Assembly: GCA_020722685.1 (NCBI GenBank)
Contig: DYKH01000119.1
Coordinates: forward strand, 1-15,982
Length of the DNA stretch: 15,982 nucleotides
Reading direction: 5' to 3'
Source of the DNA: Caldithrix sp.
GTDB taxonomy: Bacteria > KSB1 > UBA2214 > DYKH01
The position numbers and the translations under genes are program-made. This document shows positions 1-6,863 of the stretch, in pieces. Below the pieces are notes generated by a model. It had not been told where the DNA came from. It made no database searches and worked only from the letters and a program-made list of their open reading frames with translations. Position 1 is the first letter of the stretch. Each line of letters opens with the position of its first letter.

Positions 1-2
1 GA

Positions 3-521
3 ACTGGGAGAGTTCTCCTACATATTGTGTTAAGAAAGAATTTGCCAAACTATAGAAAAGGAATAGATTTTCCATCTCTGGAAGTTGATATTAAGGTCAC
101 AAGCATCCGGCAGCCGCAGTCTTCGTGCCCCTATAGATCTGCGAAACAAAAAATCTATGGCCTAGGCCACCACTTAATCGTTTTCATCTACGAAAAGACC
201 GACGACACGGCCAGCCATACAGGAAGACTGAACATTCTTCATACCATATTTGTGGATCGCTCAAGAACGGCTGATTATCAAACAACCTCGGGGCTGCGGA
301 AGATCATCGAGAATAACGGAAACTTGGATGACATCATTTCTTTCTTTGCTGAGAGGATGCTGCCATTGGACGACATTCAAGCGCAGGGCCTTGCCGAGGA
401 AGTCATGGCTACTCCGCCGGAAATTGCCTACCTTACCATCTCCAACGCGCTTCAATGGCGGCTCCAGTATAGTCGAGTCATCCAGCAAGCTGGAGAGGTC
501 ATGGGAGTCGAACGATTATGA
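3..521 (+). CDS. Type II restriction endonuclease, 3' part (5' end outside window)
   Basis: The reading frame is open to the left edge, so the gene is truncated by the window and the GTG at 27 need not be the start. The visible part contains F-P-S-L-E-V-D-I-K-V-T-S near codons 22-33 of the visible frame. This acidic-x-Lys core on a beta-strand is what a PD-(D/E)XK nuclease active site looks like. A predicted beta-strand (HLIVFIYEK) follows, as expected of that fold. Its stop overlaps the start of an adenine methyltransferase by ATGA, which is typical of translationally coupled type II restriction-modification pairs. The product would cleave unmodified DNA at the site protected by the partner methylase. 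I infer the endonuclease role mainly from the neighbour and the D-I-K core. The recognition site cannot be read from the sequence. Confidence 0.72.
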   Translation, partial: TGRVLLHIVLRKNLPNYRKGIDFPSLEVDIKVTSIRQPQSSCPYRSAKQKIYGLGHHLIVFIYEKTDDTASHTGRLNILHTIFVDRSRTADYQTTSGLRKIIENNGNLDDIISFFAERMLPLDDIQAQGLAEEVMATPPEIAYLTISNALQWRLQYSRVIQQAGEVMGVERL

Positions 522-1966
522 ATAGGCAAAAGGAATTTGGCGATTTTCAAACTCCCATCGATCTTGCAATGCGATGCGTTGACCTGATTGACGACCTTTT
601 TGGTCGCCCCGATCGGGTTATTGAGCCTACCTCTGGACTGGGGTCATTCCTTGAAGCCGCAAGCAAAAAATGGGGGACCTCGTGCGTCTATGAAGGCTAC
701 GAAATTAAGCGAGATTATGTAGAGAAAGTGAATGAACGTTTATCGTCCATTGGAGTCCGAGCACTCGAGCAAGATTTTTTTGCTGCTGATTGGCAGAATA
801 TTTTGGCGGCCACAGGGGATACAAAGGTCTTGGTAATCGGAAATCCGCCGTGGGTGACGAATGCGGCGCTCGGGATTCTCGGCAGTCGCAATCTCCCCAA
901 CAAGACCAATTTTCAGAGAATGCGGGGAATTGATGCCAAGACGGGGAAGGCAAACTTTGATATTGCAGAGTGGATGTTGATTCGACTGATTGAGGCCCTA
1001 CCTCCCATCGGCGCGATTGCCATGATTTGCAAGACGATGACGGCCCGAAAAGTGTTAACGCATTTCTGGAAAACCGACGGAGGCCTGTTATCCGCTTCGC
1101 TCTTCCTCCTAGATGCCAAGGAATTTTTCAACGTCTCGGTAGACGCCTGCTTATTCTTTGCACAGGGCAAACGCATAAAAGACAAGACTGCTGTCGTTTG
1201 TTCTTCGCTGTCTCGATCCGACAAGTCTTTTGAATTTGGATTGGTTAACGGTCAGTTGGTCTCTGATGTTGATCGCTATAAAGAGTATGGCGACATGGAT
1301 GGTGACTCCCCTTATATTTGGCGCTCAGGGATCAAGCATGATGCTGCAAATGTCATGGAGCTTACCCCATACAACGGGCACTATCGCAATGGTCTTGGTG
1401 AGGAAATTGACTTGGAACCAGATTACCTTTATCCGCTGCTTAAATCATCCGACCTCGCGAATGGAAGGACCATTTCGAAAAAAGTAGTAATTGTCACACA
1501 AAAAAGAATGGGAGATAGCACAGCTTCTATACAGAAAACCGCGCCCAAGACTTGGGATTACCTCAGCAAACACACAGAGTGGTTAGATGCCAGGAAAAGT
1601 TCCATCTATCGTAATCGCCCGCGCTATAGTATTTTTGGCGTGGGGCATTACTCTTTCGCCCCTTGGAAAGTGGCCATCTCCGGTCTATACAAGTCGTTTC
1701 GTTTTGTTATCGTCCCTCCTCAAAATGGTCGCCCTGTCATGTTGGACGACACCTGCTATTTTGTATCCTGCTCCTCGGAATCCGAAGCCGAACTTGTGTG
1801 CATGCTACTTAACTCGGATCCATGCCAAGAATTCCTGAAATCGCTTGTCTTCTCTGACTCGAAACGACCGATCACAACTGACATTCTGCGTAGGATTTCG
1901 CTCACAGCAATTGCGCGAAGGCTTGGTCATATGGAAGCTCTGTCGCAGCACATACGCGCGACATAG
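518..1966 (+). CDS. N6-adenine DNA methyltransferase of a type II restriction-modification system
   Basis: This 482-aa SAM-dependent methyltransferase would modify adenine in the host recognition site. Motif I, the SAM-binding loop, is seen as E-P-T-S-G-L-G-S-F-L at residues 36-45. Motif IV is the catalytic N-P-P-W at 109-112. Motif I before motif IV with the target-recognition region in the C-terminal half is the gamma-type order, and the length fits type II adenine methylases. The N-terminal F-G-D-F-Q-T-P resembles the F-G-x-F-x-T-P element seen before motif I in this class. The ATG sits in the last codon and stop of the upstream nuclease gene (ATGA overlap), which supports both this start and coupled translation. 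The C-terminal 250 residues, carrying specificity, match nothing I can name. The gene ends facing the minus-strand transporter genes. Confidence 0.93.
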   Translation: MNRQKEFGDFQTPIDLAMRCVDLIDDLFGRPDRVIEPTSGLGSFLEAASKKWGTSCVYEGYEIKRDYVEKVNERLSSIGVRALEQDFFAADWQNILAATGDTKVLVIGNPPWVTNAALGILGSRNLPNKTNFQRMRGIDAKTGKANFDIAEWMLIRLIEALPPIGAIAMICKTMTARKVLTHFWKTDGGLLSASLFLLDAKEFFNVSVDACLFFAQGKRIKDKTAVVCSSLSRSDKSFEFGLVNGQLVSDVDRYKEYGDMDGDSPYIWRSGIKHDAANVMELTPYNGHYRNGLGEEIDLEPDYLYPLLKSSDLANGRTISKKVVIVTQKRMGDSTASIQKTAPKTWDYLSKHTEWLDARKSSIYRNRPRYSIFGVGHYSFAPWKVAISGLYKSFRFVIVPPQNGRPVMLDDTCYFVSCSSESEAELVCMLLNSDPCQEFLKSLVFSDSKRPITTDILRRISLTAIARRLGHMEALSQHIRAT

Positions 1967-1996
1967 AGATTGCAAATGAGAAAGGTGAACGGCAAC

Positions 1997-2088
1997 TTTG
2001 CCTCGTTATGGAGGCAAAAAATGAATATGGAAGGTAATACTGCCCCTTGAAGCAGTATCAGTTTCACGATGGGTCGGAGATACCTCCG
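1997..2088. other. Three consecutive hairpins at the convergent gene junction
   Basis: Between the stop codons of the methyltransferase and the POT transporter lie three perfect inverted repeats: TTTGCCTC/GAGGCAAA (1997-2004 and 2011-2018), ATACTGC/GCAGTAT (2037-2043 and 2052-2058) and CGGAG/CTCCG (2075-2079 and 2084-2088). They may slow or end transcription from both sides or protect 3' ends. None has a T-run on the correct side, so they are not standard intrinsic terminators. I see no gene in 1967-2101. Confidence 0.4.
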
Positions 2089-2101
2089 GCAAGATCAGAT
2101 A

Positions 2102-3469
2102 TTATCCCTCATATCCAGCCTTTTTTCTATCCGTCCTTTCCGTCAAAAAACGGTAGAGCATTAGACATAGGAAAGCGAAAGCTCCAATGCCGGCATAGAC
2201 AAACCAAATGTAATGCGCCTGCGCGTATACGGTCGGCATCGGAGCGTCGCCGGATAACGCAAGCCGGTACTGCTGATAAAGTTCTGGTGAAAGTTTTGCG
2301 GGATCCGGACAAAAGGCTTCCAGCAAGTAACCCGAGATGCTGAACCCTACCAGCCAAGCGGTGAACGTGTTCAGATACATGTAGCCCATATACTGCCCGG
2401 TCTCCCCCGCCGGCGCCTGCTTGGAAGCATACTCATAATATCGGGGTGAGATGAAGCATTCTGCCAATCCTTGCAGGCCGATGCCAATGATGAGCATCAC
2501 TGTGATTGGATGTAGACTGAAGGCTCCAAAACTGACCGCATGACCGCTGAATCTCTCCAGCAGCGGGCTCAAACTAATGGTTAGGGCCGATAGCGGAATG
2601 ATGATCAACGCAATGGCAATGGAGCCGACCGGGGCCATCCGCCGAACCAAATGGGTAATGGGGATCACCAACAGCACCACGACCAGGGGATTGATGTTGG
2701 CCAACCACTCCGGCGCAGCGCTTTCGCCGATCATGCGTAGGGCGTATTTGGGCATGGTGGCGTACAATTGGCCCTGAATGATCCAAAAACCGGCGGTGAT
2801 CAAAATCAGCCCCATGAATCGCACATTCTTCAGCACCTTGAGCAGACCTTGCGCCGTCTCGCGCAAGCTCTTGCCCATGCCGGCGGTGTCTATATTTTGA
2901 TATAGGAACACAACCAGCATCAAAGCGAGGAACGACATGGCGGCGGAATAGAGCATGATGTATTTGAGCCCCAGCTCCAGGCGCAACGGGCGCGCCAGCA
3001 TCTTTCCCATGAATGCGCCGATGTTGACGATTTGGTAGAAAATCGAGTAGGCGCGCGCACGGTGGGCCTCATCGGAAGATTTGGCCACGGTGCCGGAGAT
3101 AATCGGCTTGATGAATCCTCCGCCAATGAGTATGAGAAAAAGCGCCAGGATCGTAAGGGGTTTTGTTTGCACCGCGCCGAGAATGGTGTAGCCGCCGGTT
3201 AGCAGAACAAAGGCAAGAATCAAGGCGTGGCGAAAGCCGATCTTGTCGGCGATGGCCCCGGTGAAGGTCGGCGCAAGATAGAGAAACCCGGCGAAAAAAG
3301 CTGCCACCCAGCCGGCTTCCACGTCGGTGAAGCCGACTTCTCTGGAGAGGTAAAGTGAAAGCGCGATGAACATGCCGTAGTAAGCGGCTCGTTCAAAAAG
3401 CTCTATGGAATTGGCCACCCAAAATGTGCGGGGAAAGCGCCAGGTCAATTTGTTCGTCGATGCAGTCAT
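2102..3469 (-). CDS. POT/PTR-type MFS transporter (proton-coupled oligopeptide transporter family)
   Basis: A 455-aa inner-membrane protein with about 12 hydrophobic segments spread along its length. Helix 1 carries E-L-F-E-R-A-A-Y-Y-G at residues 23-32. This is the ExxER...YYG signature of proton-coupled peptide transporters, in which the acidic and Arg residues serve proton coupling. G-G-G-F-I-K-P at about 116-122 matches the POT pattern G-x-G-x-x-K-P on helix 4. The substrate is probably di- or tripeptides or peptide-like compounds, but divergent POT proteins move other solutes, so this is family-level only. The start is the ATG at 3467-3469, with GGAGAG a few bases upstream. It lies 34 bp behind the TolC-like gene on the same strand, so it is probably the last gene of the export cassette. 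Its role there is unclear. Confidence 0.85.
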   Translation of the reverse strand: MTASTNKLTWRFPRTFWVANSIELFERAAYYGMFIALSLYLSREVGFTDVEAGWVAAFFAGFLYLAPTFTGAIADKIGFRHALILAFVLLTGGYTILGAVQTKPLTILALFLILIGGGFIKPIISGTVAKSSDEAHRARAYSIFYQIVNIGAFMGKMLARPLRLELGLKYIMLYSAAMSFLALMLVVFLYQNIDTAGMGKSLRETAQGLLKVLKNVRFMGLILITAGFWIIQGQLYATMPKYALRMIGESAAPEWLANINPLVVVLLVIPITHLVRRMAPVGSIAIALIIIPLSALTISLSPLLERFSGHAVSFGAFSLHPITVMLIIGIGLQGLAECFISPRYYEYASKQAPAGETGQYMGYMYLNTFTAWLVGFSISGYLLEAFCPDPAKLSPELYQQYRLALSGDAPMPTVYAQAHYIWFVYAGIGAFAFLCLMLYRFLTERTDRKKAGYEG

Positions 3470-3503
3470 CTCATCTCTCCGTCTAAAGCCGGCCCGCCGG
3501 TCA

Positions 3504-5135
3504 TTACATTTCTTCCACCTGGATGCCCCACTTTTGCAGGGTCGTCCCCATCGTCTGCTCCAGTTGACCCAGTGCTTTCAGATAGCTGGCGATGGCGCGA
3601 AGCTCCTCGTTTTGTGCGTTGATCAAATCGCGCTGATAGCTGATGACCTGAAAGTTGCTGGATCGACCCACCTTCATTTTGTCCTCCTCCAAGGTCAGCT
3701 TTTTTAGCGCCAGCTCCTTTGCACGTTGGGCCAAACCGACCTGCTTGAGAGTGTATTGAACGCGTCGCACAGCGCTCTCCACCGCAATACGGATGTTGTC
3801 TTTCAATTCTTCCGTGTACAACTGAAATCGTTCATAGGACAATTTGCTGAGAATGTAGCCGTTTTCCAAAACTTGTTGGTTGAAAGGAAAGGTAAACGAC
3901 AAGCCGACGTTCCAGGCAAGGGTTCTAAAACCAAAGACCTCTTGCAGGGATTTGGCCATGTCTTGGGTCGTGGTGGCATCACTGCCGATCCGCGCCCAAC
4001 TGCCCAAGTTATATCGATTGTTGTTCCTCGCTTGCAGCATTTGCATTCGTTCGATATCGAGGTAAAGCTGGTAGCTCAGCCAGTCAGGCCTATTTTCATA
4101 AGCACGCCTCAGGCAGTCCTCCCAATCTATCTCAACGGGCTTGAATTCCATTTTGGTCGTAGGTCGAATCAGAATCTGCCTTCCCAAATCCAATTGCGCC
4201 AGCAAGGCGATTTGGGTATTGATGATCGCATCTTCCGCACCGGCGACGGCAATTTCTCGTGTGGCAATATCGGACTCGGTTTGGACGATTTCTTGAGCCG
4301 CCATTCGACCCGATTCGATGAGGCTCTTGTTGATTTCCAAGAGTTCCTTGGCTCGCTTTAGCGCGGCCTGCTGGATTTTTAGATCCTCATAAACCAGAAT
4401 CAAATCCCAGTACTGGCTATCAATAGTGGTGATCAAATTGATTAGATTTTGCTTCACGTCCAATAACGACGCCTTCGCATAGTTTTTGGCAATGGCGATA
4501 GGAAGCAAATTGATTTTGATTCCCGCGCCTTGCATGAGCGGCTGGCTAATGGTGATACCGAAATTGGAATTGTAATTGGTTACGCCCGCCAAATTCGATG
4601 AGACGCTGGTGCTGTTTTCGAGACTGAGGCTCACAGCGCCGCCTGTTTCCAAAGCACGTGACAGTCCAATTGTGCTGGAGAGACCCGTTTTTTTGATCAC
4701 GTAGCCCAAATCGTCGTTGCGGGTCTCATTCCTCGCCCCTGTTATGTATCCCGAAGGCAAGAACCGATACTCTGCTTGCTTCAGTCTAATGTTGGCGGAT
4801 TGTCCCGAGAGTCTAAGCGTTTTGAGTATGCGGTTATGTTGTACGGCCAGCCCAATCACCTGATCCAGGGACAAATCTTTATACAGTGTCGTATCAATAA
4901 AAGCGCTCAGGCTCGTCAAATCTTGTCTGGCTTTGAGGCTGTCGTTTTGGCTTGTTTGACTCGTGTCGGATAACGCTGGGATAATCTGAATTTCTTTTTC
5001 TGTCGCCTGCGCAAAGCTCAAAGCCGGAGAAAGACCCAAGAGTAAGAGGTAAATAGCCGGTTTAATTGACCGATGGTGGTTACTCGTTTTGCCATTCCAA
5101 GTTATTTCCTTTGAGCAGATGGTCGTCAAGGGCAT
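3504..5135 (-). CDS. TolC-like outer-membrane efflux channel protein
   Basis: With this start the protein has 543 residues. An uncleaved-looking leader of about 26 residues is followed by a hydrophobic stretch (AIYLLLLGLSPALSFAQA), which reads as a Sec signal peptide. The mature part has the two long helical repeats of outer-membrane efflux proteins, including I-S-Q-P-L-M-Q-G-A-G near the first beta-strand pair, as in TolC-family channels. It would form the trimeric outer-membrane exit duct for the membrane-fusion protein and permease encoded upstream. The start is uncertain. The ATG at 5135 lacks a clear ribosome-binding site. The frame stays open to a TTG at 5291 preceded by AAAGGAG, and to a TTG at 5312. 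Those starts would add a strange Arg-rich extension of 52 to 59 residues. The family call is firm and the N-terminus is not. Confidence 0.88.
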   Translation of the reverse strand: MPLTTICSKEITWNGKTSNHHRSIKPAIYLLLLGLSPALSFAQATEKEIQIIPALSDTSQTSQNDSLKARQDLTSLSAFIDTTLYKDLSLDQVIGLAVQHNRILKTLRLSGQSANIRLKQAEYRFLPSGYITGARNETRNDDLGYVIKKTGLSSTIGLSRALETGGAVSLSLENSTSVSSNLAGVTNYNSNFGITISQPLMQGAGIKINLLPIAIAKNYAKASLLDVKQNLINLITTIDSQYWDLILVYEDLKIQQAALKRAKELLEINKSLIESGRMAAQEIVQTESDIATREIAVAGAEDAIINTQIALLAQLDLGRQILIRPTTKMEFKPVEIDWEDCLRRAYENRPDWLSYQLYLDIERMQMLQARNNNRYNLGSWARIGSDATTTQDMAKSLQEVFGFRTLAWNVGLSFTFPFNQQVLENGYILSKLSYERFQLYTEELKDNIRIAVESAVRRVQYTLKQVGLAQRAKELALKKLTLEEDKMKVGRSSNFQVISYQRDLINAQNEELRAIASYLKALGQLEQTMGTTLQKWGIQVEEM

Positions 5136-5367
5136 GGCAGCCCGAACGTTGAATCGCAAGCCTGACGCAGACTTGATATTTCGTGTGAGGCCATCATAGC
5201 CGGCTTTCCTCCTAAAATGATCGGGCCGAACTCTTCGGCGCCGTCGAATCGCTTCGCTGATGATATGGACCGACTTGAAATCGATTGACAAGACGTATTC
5301 TCCTTTACTCAATAGCTCGAAAGATCAAAACTGCACTTTTGCCTATCGACTTCTGCAAACTGGATAC

Positions 5368-6546
5368 CTATTTGGATGGGGCTATCTGTGGGCTTTGGGT
5401 GGGAGCAAACCAACCGACTGCACTGCCGATTCCCAAGCTCAAGACGAGGCAGAAGAACAAACTCGTGTAGGAAACGAACGCTACCCAAGCGCTCATACGA
5501 GCAATGATCATAGAGGCTAACAAGCCAACGACAACACCGACGCCTCCTCCTATCAGCGCAATCATTCCGCCTTCGGCAGCGAAAAGGGCCCTTACCTGTT
5601 TGTCCCTTATTCCCAAGCAGGCGAAAATTTCCAGTTGATTCCGGCGACCCATTCTTGCAGCAATAAGGACCCGTAGCAAAGCCCAGCAGCCGGCAATAAG
5701 GGTAATACTTCCCAAAATACTCAAGAGGACAGCAGCGATTTTAAGGCGATCAAGCATTTCCTTGAGCATCACTTGCTGATTGCCGACCTCGTAAAGGGAA
5801 ACGTCACCTAAATAGAACCGCAAAGAGGCTTGAATGTAATCGATGACCTCGCTGATGGGTTTGTGAGGATTTGCACGAATGGCAGCCTTGTTGATTCCAG
5901 CGTCCGGCAAGAATGGGGCTAATGAAAAAAACGGCACCAGCACCGCCTCATCTATACTGTACTCCCCGGAGAAACTTTGGGTAGGGCTTAGTACGCCTAC
6001 TACAGCACAGTTTTGATGCCCGATGCGCAGAGTGCTGCCGACCAGAGTATCTTTGGCGCTTTTTCTGAGACGGCTGTACAATCGGTTTCCGAGCACACAA
6101 ACAGAACCTGCCGAGTCACAGCGGTCGATAAAGCGACCGTATTGAATACCGAGGCCGTAAAGCCTACGATAACCCCCCAGGTCGCCAAAGACCTGAACCT
6201 TAAGAGCGCCGCTCTCCGTTTGCAGAATCTGACTTTGTCTTGCTTCCGGCGCAACTTCATAAACATATTCCGGATCGTGCTTGAGATAGTCAAGAGCGAG
6301 AATGTCCAGTGGGCGCACCTGAGCCGGCGCCATCGTGCTGGCGTTGTTTTTCTTGAGAACAAAAAAAAGATCGAGTCCTTGAGAGTGAAATCGTCGCGCG
6401 GTTTCTGATCGCACCGCCAGGCCGAGAAATATGAGCAAATAAAGCGAAGCGACGCCGATTCCGAAACTAAGGAGAAGCATCAGGCTCTTGTTAGGTAAGT
6501 TTTGCAGCGATCGAATGGCGATCTGTACGTAGGCGAAAAGTTTCAT
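5368..6546 (-). CDS. MacB/FtsX-like ABC transporter permease
   Basis: A 392-aa inner-membrane protein with the MacB/FtsX layout. One membrane helix lies at about residues 21-45, a large periplasmic domain at about 46-265, and three helices at about 269-296, 325-349 and 354-380. The cytoplasmic loop R-R-N-Q-L-E-I-F-A-C-L-G-I-R with the following V-R-A-L-F-A-A-E-G (about 301-326) is the conserved FtsX coupling loop that normally docks on the ATPase. The family drives periplasmic substrate export or lipoprotein movement by mechanotransmission. MacB proper carries its ATPase at the N-terminus. Here the chain starts directly at the first helix, and no ATPase gene lies beside it, so the ATPase must be encoded elsewhere or has been lost. 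The ATG at 6546 has no evident ribosome-binding site. It is followed by the TolC-like gene. Confidence 0.87.
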   Translation of the reverse strand: MKLFAYVQIAIRSLQNLPNKSLMLLLSFGIGVASLYLLIFLGLAVRSETARRFHSQGLDLFFVLKKNNASTMAPAQVRPLDILALDYLKHDPEYVYEVAPEARQSQILQTESGALKVQVFGDLGGYRRLYGLGIQYGRFIDRCDSAGSVCVLGNRLYSRLRKSAKDTLVGSTLRIGHQNCAVVGVLSPTQSFSGEYSIDEAVLVPFFSLAPFLPDAGINKAAIRANPHKPISEVIDYIQASLRFYLGDVSLYEVGNQQVMLKEMLDRLKIAAVLLSILGSITLIAGCWALLRVLIAARMGRRNQLEIFACLGIRDKQVRALFAAEGGMIALIGGGVGVVVGLLASMIIARMSAWVAFVSYTSLFFCLVLSLGIGSAVGWFAPTQSPQIAPSK

Positions 6547-6863
6547 AGAAATGTGTTTTCAGTTTTGGTGATTCATTGAAAAGTCTTGCCACCAATCACA
6601 GGATGCTGTCACCCGTCTGTATGCATGGGTTTCCTTCCACCATGCTGGGGAAGGGAGATTCCTGCTTCGGTAGGAATGACGGCGCTGGCAGGAAACCCCA
6701 CGATTGGTTACAAGATTTTTGCTCTTGAGCTTTTGAGTAAATGATATGTGCCGTCAGAACCAACGACTTGTGCGGATTCGAACTTTCTTTCACTACAACC
6801 GGTTAGACAGGCGGAAACTCGATAATATGGAATGAGCGGGACTCGCTGTATTTTCCAAGAGTA
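6547..6863. other. 317-bp intergenic region between membrane-fusion and permease genes
   Basis: No gene is supported here. Bases 6579-6720 form a nested palindromic element, listed separately. The remaining roughly 140 bp (6721-6863) shows no recognisable protein remnant, RNA gene or promoter. An ABC ATPase gene would be expected in this position in MacA-MacB-type operons, and nothing resembling Walker A or the LSGGQ signature can be read in any frame. Confidence 0.6.
6579..6720. repeat. 142-bp nested palindromic, MITE-like element with a dRS3-like core
   Basis: The ends are imperfect inverted repeats: 6579-6597 against the reverse complement of 6702-6720 match at 16 of 19 positions. Inside them lies the perfect pair GGGTTTCCT (6627-6635) and AGGAAACCC (6690-6698). 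Further inside are CCTTCC/GGAAGG (6633-6638 and 6649-6654) and ATTCCT/AGGAAT (6658-6663 and 6672-6677, 8-nt loop). On the minus strand the last reads GTCATTCC...GGAAT, similar to the dispersed dRS3-type repeats (ATTCCC-N8-GGGAAT) of Neisseria and other bacteria. It encodes no protein. I found no clear target-site duplication. The structure suggests a miniature inverted-repeat element moved in trans, or an RNA-level hairpin between two genes of one cassette. Confidence 0.72.

Noticed and set aside
6765..6790. GTTCGAATCC on the minus strand, like a tRNA T-loop.
   Set aside because: The flanking bases do not pair as a T-stem, and no anticodon arm, D-arm or acceptor stem can be drawn around it.
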